Below, piece by piece: positions 42,456 through 51,081 of a stretch of DNA of 64,000 nt; position 1 is the first letter of the stretch, and the number at the start of each line of letters is the position of its first letter. Position numbers and translations under genes: made by a program. A model generated the notes under the pieces. The model did not search any database. It was not told where the DNA came from and saw only the letters and a list, made by a program, of their open reading frames with translations. The stretch is from the NCBI GenBank assembly GCA_034925905.1, contig JAYFRL010000001.1, positions 23,967 to 87,966 on the forward strand, in the 5' to 3' direction. Source of the stretch: JAYFRL01 sp034925905 (GTDB taxonomy: Bacteria > Bacillota > Clostridia > Lachnospirales > Anaerotignaceae).

Positions 42456-43243
42456 CTTACCTTCTCCTTTCTTTCTTTTAAAATAGGTATAATATTCACG
42501 ATAAGCAAAACAACCGTGATTATCACTATAATTACCGTAGACAACGCGTTTATTGAGGGGTTTATCCTCTTAGACATCGTGTATACCAATATTGAAATAT
42601 TGTTTATCCCGTTTCCGGTTACAAAATAAGAAATAACAAAATCATCGAAAGACATGGTAAATGCTATCAAAGCGCCCGAAAATATTCCGGGCATTATTTG
42701 AGGCACTATAACTTTAATAAGGGCCTGCCAGGGTGTTGCGCCAAGGTCTAAGGCAGCGTCGGCTATGTTTGAATCCAAAGAGCGCAGTTTTGGCATTATG
42801 CTTAATATCACATAGGGTATGCAAAACATTACATGAGCCATAAGCAGTGTAATAAATCCTTTTCTTATGTTAAGCGAAGAAAAAAGCATAAGCAGACCTA
42901 TCGCCGTAACTATCTCCGGGTTCATTATAGGAAGATTATTTACCTGCTCAACAATACCTTTAATAATTTTGTTCGTCTTTGAAAGGCTTATTGCCGTTAT
43001 CGTGCCTACAATTGTAGAAATAACAGTTGATATCACGGCTATTAGAATAGTATAAACTATAGCCGAGGTCATTGAAGAATCATTTAACATTTTTTCATAC
43101 CAGCGCAGCGAAAACCCGGTTAAATGCGTAAGCGACCTGGTATCGTTAAAAGAAAATATAACAGTGTATATTATAGGCATATAAAAAAACACCAAGAGCA
43201 AAAACATATACACCTTTGGGAAAATCTTAGGCTTTTTCTTCAT
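42452..43243 (-). CDS. potC: Spermidine/putrescine ABC transporter permease PotC
   Basis: A 263-residue permease with six membrane segments. The EAA-type loop that contacts the ATPase reads ADAALDLGATPWQALIKVIVPQIMPGIFSGALIAFTMSFDDFVISYFVTG. The N-terminus FLLLVFFYMPIIYTVIFSFND is typical of PotC. It overlaps potB and potD by 4 bases each. Confidence 0.95.
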   Translation of the reverse strand: MKKKPKIFPKVYMFLLLVFFYMPIIYTVIFSFNDTRSLTHLTGFSLRWYEKMLNDSSMTSAIVYTILIAVISTVISTIVGTITAISLSKTNKIIKGIVEQVNNLPIMNPEIVTAIGLLMLFSSLNIRKGFITLLMAHVMFCIPYVILSIMPKLRSLDSNIADAALDLGATPWQALIKVIVPQIMPGIFSGALIAFTMSFDDFVISYFVTGNGINNISILVYTMSKRINPSINALSTVIIVIITVVLLIVNIIPILKERKEKVS

Positions 43244-44091
43244 GCCGGACGACCTCCCTCAACCTTAACGGGTTCTTCAGACCTGTCTATTTTCTTGGTT
43301 ATATACATTGATATCATTATTATAACCGCCATAATAAGCGAAAGCGCGCTGCCGAAATTCCAGTTGCCCGAAGTTAAAAACTGGCTTTCTATAACCGTCC
43401 CTATAAGCACATATTGTCCTCCGCCCAAGAGCTTAGGTATAAAAAAGCTTGAAACGGCAGGCAGGAAAACAAGGGTTATTCCGCTTATAACTCCCGGCAA
43501 AGAAAGAGGCAAGGTTATCCTCAAAAAGCAATGCAGCTTATTCGCTCCCAAATCGCTTGCGGCTTCGATATAGCTTTTATCCATTTTAGTGAGCGAGGTA
43601 TATATTTGAAGTATCATAAAAGGTATAAAATTATAAACCATACCAAGCACAACGGCAAAATCCGTGTGCAAAAGCTTTACTCCGTTTATTCCAAAAAACA
43701 TAAGCAAACTGTTTATAATTCCGTCATCCTGAAGTATGCCCATCCATGCATATGTGCGCACAAGCATGTTTATCCACATAGGCAGGGTTATTAAAAGCAC
43801 AAGATAAGCCCTTGATTTTTCTTTTGAATTTGCTATTATATAAGCCGCGGGATAACCCAGAAACACACATATAACAGTTGTTATTACCGCAATCTTGATT
43901 GAAAGCAGCATGACGTTTATGAAAATCTGGTCACTGAAAAATTTGGCAAAGTTCATAAGCGTAAACTTAAATGTGGCAACATTATTGCCCTTTGTGGTAA
44001 ACGCATATAAAACTATCAGGAACATAGGCAGGACAATCATCGCACTCATCCAAATTATATAGGGATATGCCATGGTTTTAAACTGTTTCAA
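43240..44091 (-). CDS. potB: Spermidine/putrescine ABC transporter permease PotB
   Basis: A 283-residue permease, six membrane segments. YIEAASDLGANKLHCFLRITLPLSLPGVISGITLVFLPAVSSFFIPKLLGGG is the ATPase-contact loop, and LITLPMWINMLVRTYAWMGIL is conserved in PotB. It starts just after the potA stop and forms the channel with PotC. Confidence 0.95.
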   Translation of the reverse strand: MKQFKTMAYPYIIWMSAMIVLPMFLIVLYAFTTKGNNVATFKFTLMNFAKFFSDQIFINVMLLSIKIAVITTVICVFLGYPAAYIIANSKEKSRAYLVLLITLPMWINMLVRTYAWMGILQDDGIINSLLMFFGINGVKLLHTDFAVVLGMVYNFIPFMILQIYTSLTKMDKSYIEAASDLGANKLHCFLRITLPLSLPGVISGITLVFLPAVSSFFIPKLLGGGQYVLIGTVIESQFLTSGNWNFGSALSLIMAVIIMISMYITKKIDRSEEPVKVEGGRPA

Positions 44092-44092
44092 A

Positions 44093-45670
44093 TTAAAAAC
44101 CTCCCTGCTTGGACATTATATGTATATCCTCGGAATCAAACATAAGCCCGACAATATCCCCTTCGGAATATTTATCCGTGGTATCCACAATATATTCGTG
44201 CCCTTCTGTTCTGAAGGTAACATCATAAACTCCGGGTCTTATGTCCTCCGGATCAAAATCATACAACACATCGTTTATTTCAACATTGGTTTTATCAATA
44301 ATATCCCATGCAAAGGCATTTGCCCATGTTTTAAGGTCTGTTTCAAGGGCGATGCTTTCTTTTATCTCGTCAACGGTCTTAAAGAAATTAACCGCAGATA
44401 TTACCTCTTCATACTCCTCGTTCACAACATTATTTTCATCCTGTACCGTCATATTAACAGTAACGCTTGTTCCCGCAGAGGTTCTAAATGTTACTGGGTA
44501 TACACCGTTTTTAGCCTCTATTTCATATTCCACACCGCTTATTGAAATTCTTTCGTCCGTATCCGGATCCCAAGCCTGGGCATCAGCCCTTGCTATTATG
44601 TCAGCCTCGGTAAGTTCTTCCTTAACATCAACAACGTCCAAATAAAAATCGTTTGCGCTCATCATTTCGTTTGCTTCTTCGTTTATAACGGGTTTTTCAT
44701 CCGAAACCTTCATTTTAACCGTTATTGAGGTTCCTGATTTAGTCTCCACTATCGTTTCGTAATGCACACCTTTAAAAAGCACGGATTTAACCACGCCCCT
44801 AAGCTTGCCCTTGCTTTTATCAACTATGCTTAAGTCCTCCGGGCGTATAATAACGTCAACCTCTTCGTTTTTATCAAAACCCAAATCAACGCAGTCAAAT
44901 TTTTTATCTTCAAAAACAACCTTATAATCCTCAACCATAACGCCATCTATAATGTTGCTTTCGCCTATAAACCTCGCAACGAACCTGTTTACCGGTTCGT
45001 TATATATGTCTGTCGGGGTTCCTACCTGTTGAATCTCACCGTCGCGCATGATGACTATTTTATCGGACATGGTTATGGCTTCTTCCTGGTCATGGGTAAC
45101 ATATATAAAGGTTATACCAACCTCCTGCTGTATTTTTTTAAGCTCACGCTGCATTCCCTTGCGAAGTTTAAGATCCAACGCGCCCAGTGGCTCATCCAAA
45201 AGAAGCACCTTAGGCTCGTTTACCAAAGCACGGGCAATGGCAACCCTCTGCTGCTGTCCGCCGGACATTTCATTAACCCGCCTTTTGCGGTATTCCTCAA
45301 GACCTACAAGCTTAAGCATACGCATAACCTTTTGCTCTATGATATCCTTGGGTTCTTTTTTTATTGTAAGCCCAAAGGCTATATTCTCATAAACGTCCAT
45401 ATGCGGAAAAAGGGCATATTTCTGGAACACCGTGTTAACTTCCCTTTTATACGGCGGAACCTCCCTTATGTCCTTGTTTTCAAAAATCAGCTGACCTTCA
45501 TATTCGGAAAGAAACCCACCTATTATACGCAAAATAGTTGTTTTCCCGCAGCCCGACGGACCAAGCAGGGTTACAAACTCATTTTCATATATATCAAGGT
45601 TTATACCTTTAAGCACAAGCTGACCGTCGAATTCTTTAACTATATTTTTAAGCTGTATTATCTTTTCCAT
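44093..45670 (-). CDS. potA: Spermidine/putrescine ABC transporter ATPase with a duplicated insert in its C-terminal domain
   Basis: A 525-residue protein, roughly 150-170 longer than usual PotA. Residues 1-240 are a standard ABC ATPase: Walker A GPSGCGKTT at 37-45, signature MSGGQ at 135-139, Walker B VLLLDEP at 155-161 and His193. The TOBE-like regulatory domain starts near 270 (VDVIIRPEDLSIVD) and ends with YSEGDIVGLMFDSEDIHIMS at 501-520. Between about 312 and 489 it is interrupted by two tandem copies of an 88-residue unit, each starting TS(I/V)TV.M.V and ending GVYPVTFRTSAG or GVYDVTFRTEG. The insert resembles beta-rich repeats of surface proteins. The catalytic part looks intact. Confidence 0.93.
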   Translation of the reverse strand: MEKIIQLKNIVKEFDGQLVLKGINLDIYENEFVTLLGPSGCGKTTILRIIGGFLSEYEGQLIFENKDIREVPPYKREVNTVFQKYALFPHMDVYENIAFGLTIKKEPKDIIEQKVMRMLKLVGLEEYRKRRVNEMSGGQQQRVAIARALVNEPKVLLLDEPLGALDLKLRKGMQRELKKIQQEVGITFIYVTHDQEEAITMSDKIVIMRDGEIQQVGTPTDIYNEPVNRFVARFIGESNIIDGVMVEDYKVVFEDKKFDCVDLGFDKNEEVDVIIRPEDLSIVDKSKGKLRGVVKSVLFKGVHYETIVETKSGTSITVKMKVSDEKPVINEEANEMMSANDFYLDVVDVKEELTEADIIARADAQAWDPDTDERISISGVEYEIEAKNGVYPVTFRTSAGTSVTVNMTVQDENNVVNEEYEEVISAVNFFKTVDEIKESIALETDLKTWANAFAWDIIDKTNVEINDVLYDFDPEDIRPGVYDVTFRTEGHEYIVDTTDKYSEGDIVGLMFDSEDIHIMSKQGGF

Positions 45671-45679
45671 TTCTGCCTC

Positions 45680-46213
45680 CTAGAACAAAGGCGGTGTTGA
45701 CACCCACAATACCTTTGCAGCTGCTTTATTAATGTTTTTAAGGAAATGAAAATTTTTTCCGTCCATATAGAATGTTTCACCTTTTTTAACTCTGTATTCC
45801 TCTTCCCCGGAAACCAAAACAACCGAGCCTTCAATAACGTATCCAAATTCTTCTCCTCCATGCGGATTAACCTCGAAAGAGGATTCACCCGGTAAAAGCT
45901 CTATAAGTATGGGTTCCATAGAGTTTTTTTGAGTATTTGGAACTATCCAGTTTATTGTATAGCCGCTTTTTTCGTCAACAAAGAAATCTCCTTTTCTGAA
46001 AACAACCTGCTCTTCCTTTTCTTCCTTAAAAAAATCCGAAAGAGAAGTGCCTAAGGCTTCAAGAATATCAACTAAAGTGGAAATCGAGGGCGAAGTTAAA
46101 TCTCTTTCAAGCTGGGATAAAAAGCCCTTTGTAAGCTCGCTTCTGGAAGCAAGCTCTTCAAGCGTAAGCCCTTTTTGAACTCTTAATTTTTTAACTTTAT
46201 AACCTATATCCAT
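45680..46213 (-). CDS. XRE-family regulator with C-terminal cupin domain (PuuR-like)
   Basis: A 177-residue two-domain regulator. Residues 1-65 form a helix-turn-helix of the Cro/CI type: VKKLRVQKGLTLEELASRSELTKGFLSQLERDLTSPSISTL. Residues 105-177 are a cupin barrel (ESSFEVNPHGGEEFGYVIEGSVVL) that senses a small molecule, in PuuR probably putrescine. Ten bases separate it from potA in the same direction, so it should control polyamine uptake, most likely by repressing its own operon. Confidence 0.9.
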   Translation of the reverse strand: MDIGYKVKKLRVQKGLTLEELASRSELTKGFLSQLERDLTSPSISTLVDILEALGTSLSDFFKEEKEEQVVFRKGDFFVDEKSGYTINWIVPNTQKNSMEPILIELLPGESSFEVNPHGGEEFGYVIEGSVVLVSGEEEYRVKKGETFYMDGKNFHFLKNINKAAAKVLWVSTPPLF

Positions 46214-47095
46214 ATTAATTCCTCTTTTTCAAAATACCTATTAAAAAACCGACAAATATCATTATACATATTCCAAAAATAATTTCAATAGTTTTAAACA
46301 AAAAGTTTTTCTTTATTAAACTTTTTTATATTTGTTTAAATTTTGATGCACCAAAATTTCCCATCAATCTTTTATATCGTTCTCATTTATTCCCTTAAAT
46401 CAGGGTTTTTCTTTAAATCGTTCCAATTTCTGATAAAAAACAAAAGAGCGCCCGTTAAACAGATGCCCTTTCTAATTATAGTTTATAAATACTAAATTTA
46501 TTTTTCTTTATGATTAAACCTCAAAGAGATTTTCCGCCCCATAAAAGCCTGTTGCCCTCAAAACGGCAGATTATATCGCCTTTTTCGGCAAGATACGAGG
46601 CTAACCACGAACACATATTGGCTCAAACCCAAACCAGTCAAAAATCCTTTTTAACAGCTACTTAAAAATAACCGCACTTCACATATAGTGCATATAGTTT
46701 TGCTTAATTGTCATATTAAGGAATACCCCATCGCCGACAGAAACATCAAACACGCTGACAACAGAAAGCGTTGTTGTGATAACGGTTGTGAGAGCTTCGT
46801 TTGAAATAATTGTAGTGGTAATGATAAATATTCTTGCTTCTAAAAGAAGCCTTTCGCCATTACCCGCTGAATTTATTGCTGATTAAATATCTACAAAGGT
46901 TTCTGATGCTCCTCCCGTAATATCATCAGTAATATTGGAAGGAATGGCTCTGATCGCACACCTCTATCTTGTATACCTTAGTTACGCAGCCAAAAGGCAT
47001 GTCTAACCGGCAAAGCATGTTTAAACGCTTCCGCCGGTTTCCATAGCCTTGCGGGATATTTGGTGTTGCAGCAGGCAAACCGGTCTGCCTTCAAA
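46214..47095. other. Long intergenic stretch, probably with decayed coding sequence
   Basis: Nearly 900 bases hold no ORF with a start signal. From about 46680 to 46960 the GC content and codon-like rhythm rise. Leftward, one frame reads a stretch ending ...VSVGDGVFLNMTIKQ, interrupted by an internal stop near 46885. I could not recognise a family in either strand. A decayed gene is the likeliest reading. The parts 46214-46500 and 47000-47095 show nothing. Confidence 0.35.
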
Positions 47096-47139
47096 AAGCA
47101 GAGGACCCACGGATAAAAATACCGGTAGGTCCTCTGCTT
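47096..47139 (-). terminator. rplT operon terminator
   Basis: AAGCAGAGGACC (47096-47107) and GGTCCTCTGCTT (47128-47139) form a 12-bp stem. Leftward it is followed by a U run. Confidence 0.85.
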
Positions 47140-47226
47140 AATTCTTTTCATATTAGTTTACCAATGGTGAGAATCACAATTTGGCTTTATGACTGCCAGC
47201 CTTTAATCCTCCACTTTTAAACATTT

Positions 47227-47580
47227 TTACAGTTTTGCTTTTGCCGTTTCAACAAGCTTTGTAAATCCTGATGCATCGCTAATTGCAAGCTCTGCAAGCA
47301 TTTTTCTATTTATATTAACATCTGCAAGCTTAAGACCATACATAAGTTTGCTGTAAGAAATATCGTTTGTTCTTGCGGCTGCATTAATTCTTGTTATCCA
47401 AAGCTTTCTGTAATCTCTCTTTGTTTGTTTCCTGCCTGCAAAAGCGTAAGCCATTGCTTTCATAACGGCCTGCTTTGCAGCCCTATATTGTTTGCTTCTT
47501 GCGCCGTTATATCCTCTTGCCAGCTTTAATACTTTTTTATGTCTTTTTCTCGCATTAAGTGCGCCTTTAACTCTTGCCAT
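47227..47580 (-). CDS. rplT: 50S ribosomal protein L20
   Basis: A 117-residue basic protein of normal length. ARVKGALNARKRHKKVLKLARGYNGARSKQYRAAKQAVMKA is the classical L20 N-terminus that binds 23S rRNA and is needed for large-subunit assembly. In Firmicutes L20 also binds the leader of its own operon and causes early termination. It is third in infC-rpmI-rplT. Confidence 0.97.
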   Translation of the reverse strand: MARVKGALNARKRHKKVLKLARGYNGARSKQYRAAKQAVMKAMAYAFAGRKQTKRDYRKLWITRINAAARTNDISYSKLMYGLKLADVNINRKMLAELAISDASGFTKLVETAKAKL

Positions 47581-47609
47581 TTTGCTTTCCTCCTATTCTC
47601 TGCGGACAA

Positions 47610-47810
47610 TTATAAATAAGGTAACAGTTTTTTCTTTATGCTTGTTAAAACTGTCTTATCAACCAATGTAGCCTGCCTTAACTTCCTTTTTCTCTTGGTT
47701 GATTTTTTGCCGAGAATATGCTGTGTATTTGATTTATGTCTTTTAAGCTGGCCGCTTCCTGTAATTTTAAAGCGCTTTGCTGCTGCTTTTTTTGTCTTTA
47801 ATTTTGGCAT
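47610..47810 (-). CDS. rpmI: 50S ribosomal protein L35
   Basis: A 66-residue very basic protein, MPKLKTKKAAAKRFKITGSGQLKR and HILGKKSTKRKRKLR being the family motifs. It lies between infC and rplT, as in nearly all bacteria. AAGGAGGAAATACC precedes its ATG. Confidence 0.97.
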   Translation of the reverse strand: MPKLKTKKAAAKRFKITGSGQLKRHKSNTQHILGKKSTKRKRKLRQATLVDKTVLTSIKKKLLPYL

Positions 47811-47841
47811 TATGGTATTTCCTCCTTAAAAATATAAGTAA

Positions 47842-48351
47842 TTAACTAAGCTTTGGAGCCAAAAACATAACCATGCTCTTCGCTTCCATTTTAGGCGGCT
47901 TTTCAACTATTCCATATTCCGAAACATCTTTTGCAAAATCTTCAAGAATAACGGCTGAGGTTTTTGAATGACCTATCTCACGGCCTCTGAAACGGATGCT
48001 GACTTTAACCTTGTCCCCGTCTTTCAAAAACTCAATAGCTTTTTTAACCTTAACCTGAATATCATGCGTGTCAATGCTAGGAGACAAACGTAATTCTTTA
48101 ATATCTATTGTTTTTTGTTTCTTCTTGGCTTCCTTTTCTTTCTTAGCTTGGTCAAACCTGTATTTGCCATAATCCATAATACGGCATACCGGCGGCTTTG
48201 CTGTCGGCGAAATTTTAACAAGGTCAAGCTTTCTTTCGTCAGCCATCTTTTGGGCTTCTTTAGACGAAACTATACCGAGCTGCTCACCCGTTTCGCTTAT
48301 AAGCCTCACTTCTTTGTCTCTTATTTGCTCATTGATCATTAACTCAGTTAT
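47842..48351 (-). CDS. infC: Translation initiation factor IF-3, apparent ATA start
   Basis: IF-3 binds the 30S subunit and checks start codons. The body INEQIRDKEVRLI...DKVKVSIRFRGREIGHS is typical. The only strong Shine-Dalgarno, AGGAGG at 48360-48365, is 8 bases from ATA 48351 and 20 bases from the first in-frame ATG at 48339. The GTG at 48360 overlaps the Shine-Dalgarno. Starting at ATA gives 169 residues (I-T-E-L-M-I-N-E-Q), matching the usual IF-3 length and N-terminus. Rare starts (AUU in E. coli infC) let IF-3 limit its own synthesis, so ATA here is plausible. ATG 48339 is the conservative alternative. Confidence 0.9.
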   Translation of the reverse strand: MTELMINEQIRDKEVRLISETGEQLGIVSSKEAQKMADERKLDLVKISPTAKPPVCRIMDYGKYRFDQAKKEKEAKKKQKTIDIKELRLSPSIDTHDIQVKVKKAIEFLKDGDKVKVSIRFRGREIGHSKTSAVILEDFAKDVSEYGIVEKPPKMEAKSMVMFLAPKLS

Positions 48352-48360
48352 AACAGGCAC

Positions 48361-48502
48361 CTCCTAGAATATTTAAACAAAATAAAAAAGCAGATAGCAG
48401 GCTATCCACTCTAACAAACACACAAGAAACAAATGTATGCAAATTATTAACCTTAAACACCCTTTGTGGTAAGGTGAGAAGTGGATCCTTCTGCTTTATT
48501 CT
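48361..48502 (-). promoter_or_regulatory. L20-type leader of infC-rpmI-rplT
   Basis: About 140 nt of leader RNA. Read leftward, GCAGAAGGATCCACT (48480-48494) is complementary in two blocks to AGTGGAT...ATCTGC (48390-48410). The second half can instead fold as a small terminator, GATAGC/GCTATC (48393-48406) with a U run. Such a long-range switch before infC is the arrangement of the Firmicutes L20 leader, where excess L20 promotes termination. Confidence 0.75.
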
Positions 48503-48508
48503 TATGTT

Positions 48509-48537
48509 ATTATATTAGATATTCCCTATTTAGTCAA
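48509..48537 (-). promoter_or_regulatory. infC operon promoter
   Basis: On the minus strand TTGACT (48532-48537) and TATAAT (48509-48514) are 17 bp apart. Confidence 0.85.
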
Positions 48538-48578
48538 CATTATTTTTTTAAAATAATCAAAATGTTGTTTTTTTTCGA

Positions 48579-48607
48579 TTGACAGGGTAAACTTATGATA
48601 TTATAAT
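48579..48607 (+). promoter_or_regulatory. thrS promoter
   Basis: TTGACA (48579-48584) and TATAAT (48602-48607) are 17 bp apart, divergent from the infC promoter. Confidence 0.9.
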
Positions 48608-48624
48608 GTGTTTTATAATAAAAT

Positions 48625-48864
48625 AAACCGTTGACGGGGACAGTATTTTGCTCACCGGGTCTTCAGAGAAAAAATGCCGGCTTGTTATTTTTACCGGGTG
48701 AGAGCATTTTTAGCCTGAGCAAAGGAAAACCACCCCCAAGGGGCATTAGATGATGCACGCAAGCCGCGTTAAAAGCGTTAAATTAAGTGGTTTTTTCAAT
48801 CAGGGTGGAACCGCGGAGGTTTTTAAGCTTTCGTCCCTTTTTTAAGGGATGAGGGCTTTTTTTA
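48625..48864 (+). promoter_or_regulatory. T-box leader of thrS
   Basis: AGGGTGGAACCGCGG (48802-48816) is the canonical T-box sequence. A terminator follows, AAGCTTTCGTCCCTT with AAGGGATGAGGGCTT (48825-48858) and a T run. Upstream, GCTCACCGG and CCGGGTGAG frame stem I with an AGTA element. I could not place the specifier triplet with certainty. Threonine (ACN) is inferred from the downstream gene. Confidence 0.92.
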
Positions 48865-48899
48865 TTTAAAAAAATGTCATCTGAAAGGGGATTTTTTTA

Positions 48900-50807
48900 A
48901 TGATTAAAGTAACTCTTAAAAGCGGAGTGGTAAACGAATACGCCGCAGGCATAACTGTATATGAAATAGCTCTTGGAATAAGCGAAGGCCTTGCAAGAAA
49001 CGCCTGCTGCGGCAGGCTTAACGGAAGCATTGTGGATTTAAGGACAAAGGTCGGTTCCGACTGCAAGCTTGAAATTTTAACTTTCGACGACCCGGACGGA
49101 AAAAAAGCCTTCCGCCATACAGCTTCACACATAATGGCCCAGGCAATAAAAAGGCTTTATCCCGAGACAAAGCTCGCCATAGGCCCTTCAATAGATGACG
49201 GCTTTTATTACGATTTTGACAGGGAAAAGCCCTTTTCTCCCGAGGAGCTTATTGAAATAGAAGGTGAAATGAAAAAAATAGTTAAGGAAAATTACGACAT
49301 TGAAAGATCCGAGCTTCCAAGGGCCGAAGCAATAAAATTTATGGAAGAAAAAGGCGAGCCTTATAAGGTTGAGCTTATACTCGACCTCCCTGAAGACGCC
49401 GTAATATCTTTCTATAAGCAAGCTGAGTTTACAGATCTTTGCGCAGGCCCACATCTTATGAGCACAAAATATGTTAAGGCCTTTAAGCTTATGTCCGTTG
49501 CCGGAGCATATTGGCGCGGAAGCGAGAAAAATAAAATGCTCTCAAGGATATATGGCACGGCCTATCCAAAAGCAGCAGACCTCGAAGCTTATGTAACTAT
49601 GCTTGAAGAGGCCAAAAAGCGCGACCATAGAAAGCTCGGCAAAGAGCTTAAGCTTTTCGCCCTTTTGGACGAAGGTCCGGGCTTCCCGTTTTTCCTGCCA
49701 AACGGCATGATAATTAAGAACATCCTTTTAGATTATTGGCGCGAGCTGCATAAAAAAGCAGGCTATGTTGAAATTTCAACGCCTATAATCCTTTCAAGGA
49801 CGCTTTGGGAAAACAGCGGACACTGGGATCATTATAAAGACAACATGTATACAACGGTTATAGACGGTGAGGATTTTGCCATAAAACCCATGAACTGCCC
49901 AGGGGGCATGCTTGTGTATAAGCAGGAGCTCCATTCTTATAGAGACCTTCCTTTAAGGGTAGGCGAAATAGGTCTTGTCCACAGGCATGAAAAATCTGGC
50001 GCCCTGCACGGCCTTATGCGCGTGCGCTGCTTTAATCAGGACGACGCCCATATATTCATGACAGAAGACCAGATAAAGAGCGAAATTAAAGGAGTTATCG
50101 ACCTTATAGACAGCATTTATAAACAGTTTGGCTTTAAATACCATGTTGAGCTTTCAACACGCCCGGAAAACAGCATGGGCAGCGACGAAGCATGGGAACT
50201 GGCCACAAACGGGCTTAAAGGCGCTTTGGACGAATATGGCTTAAGCTATGTTGTAAACGAAGGCGACGGAGCTTTCTATGGGCCTAAGATAGACTTCCAT
50301 CTTGAAGACTCGATAGGCAGAACATGGCAATGCGGAACAATCCAGCTTGATATGCAGATGCCCGAAAGGTTTAACCTTGAATATACTGATAAGGACGGTT
50401 CAAAAAAACGCCCTGTTATGATACACCGGGTTGCTTTCGGTTCAATAGAAAGATTCATCGGAATACTCATAGAGCATTTTGCCGGTCAATTCCCCACATG
50501 GCTTGCACCCGTTCAGGTTAAGGTGCTTCCGATATCCGAAAAATTTGAGGATTATGCCGATGAAATCTATAAAAAACTTGACAATGCGGGCATAAGAGCT
50601 GAAAAAGACCTCCGGGCTGAAAAGATAGGCTATAAAATAAGGGAAGCAAGAAACGAGAGAGTTCCTTATATGATAATCGTAGGCGAAAAAGACCTTGAAG
50701 CCGGAAAAGTTTCGCTAAGAAGCAGGGTAAACGGAGAAGAAGGCCAAATGGATCTTTCCGAAGTTATAGAAAGAATATTAAAGGAAATAACAGAAAAAAC
50801 GAACTGA
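48900..50807 (+). CDS. thrS: Threonyl-tRNA synthetase
   Basis: A 635-residue class II synthetase. Residues 1-60 are a TGS domain, followed by the editing domain with HTASHIMAQAIKRLYP (HxxxH). The catalytic core has motif 2 with VHRHEKSGALHGLMRVRCFNQDDAHIF, the zinc-binding MNCPGGMLVYK region, and motif 3 HRVAFGSIERFIGILIEHF. The anticodon-binding domain completes it (VKVLPISEKFEDYADEIY). Regulated by the T-box directly upstream. Typical length. Confidence 0.98.
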   Translation: MIKVTLKSGVVNEYAAGITVYEIALGISEGLARNACCGRLNGSIVDLRTKVGSDCKLEILTFDDPDGKKAFRHTASHIMAQAIKRLYPETKLAIGPSIDDGFYYDFDREKPFSPEELIEIEGEMKKIVKENYDIERSELPRAEAIKFMEEKGEPYKVELILDLPEDAVISFYKQAEFTDLCAGPHLMSTKYVKAFKLMSVAGAYWRGSEKNKMLSRIYGTAYPKAADLEAYVTMLEEAKKRDHRKLGKELKLFALLDEGPGFPFFLPNGMIIKNILLDYWRELHKKAGYVEISTPIILSRTLWENSGHWDHYKDNMYTTVIDGEDFAIKPMNCPGGMLVYKQELHSYRDLPLRVGEIGLVHRHEKSGALHGLMRVRCFNQDDAHIFMTEDQIKSEIKGVIDLIDSIYKQFGFKYHVELSTRPENSMGSDEAWELATNGLKGALDEYGLSYVVNEGDGAFYGPKIDFHLEDSIGRTWQCGTIQLDMQMPERFNLEYTDKDGSKKRPVMIHRVAFGSIERFIGILIEHFAGQFPTWLAPVQVKVLPISEKFEDYADEIYKKLDNAGIRAEKDLRAEKIGYKIREARNERVPYMIIVGEKDLEAGKVSLRSRVNGEEGQMDLSEVIERILKEITEKTN

Positions 50808-50813
50808 TGCACT

Positions 50814-50847
50814 AAAGAGCTGACGCAAATGCGGCAGCTCTTTTAAA
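50814..50847 (+). terminator. thrS terminator
   Basis: AAAGAGCTGACGC and GCGGCAGCTCTTT form a hairpin with an AAAT loop, followed by a short T run. Confidence 0.85.
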
Positions 50848-50879
50848 CATAAAAAAACAGCTGTTTTTAATAATAACTG

Positions 50880-50907
50880 TTGATTAATAACAAATGTTTG
50901 ATATAAT
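50880..50907 (+). promoter_or_regulatory. Promoter of the hydF leader
   Basis: TTGATT (50880-50885) and TATAAT (50902-50907) are 16 bp apart. Confidence 0.7.
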
Positions 50908-50913
50908 TAACTT

Positions 50914-51067
50914 AATAAGCATGAGCGGGAGGATTTCCAACCGCAGGTGCCCTTAAAATATATACCAAACGGCAAAGGGGTTCCCTAACCCGGAAGGTCA
51001 ATGTAAAATATGTGTTTTTTGCGTGTTTTTTATTGTCCTTTTGCCGTTTGCAAAAGGACTTTTTTTG
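50914..51067 (+). promoter_or_regulatory. Structured leader with switchable terminator, unclassified riboswitch candidate
   Basis: About 150 nt without an ORF. The first part (about 50918-51005) is GC-richer, with GAGCGGGAGG, ACCGCAGGTGCCC, GGGGTTCCC and ACCCGGAAGG segments that can fold. The second part is a strong terminator, GTCCTTTTGC (51035-51044) with GCAAAAGGAC (51050-51059) and seven T. AAACGGCAAAGG (50967-50978) in the first part is complementary to CCTTTTGCCGTTT (51037-51049) except for one bulged base, and would disrupt the terminator. That exclusive pairing is how riboswitches act. I could not match it to a class I know. Confidence 0.7.
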
Positions 51068-51081
51068 TTGGAGGTGTTTTT

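Noticed and set aside
50914..51067. Small SRP RNA, because of the CCGGAAGG segment
   Set aside because: The conserved GGTC-GGAAGG-AGCAGCC apical loop context is not there and the element ends in a switchable terminator before a gene.
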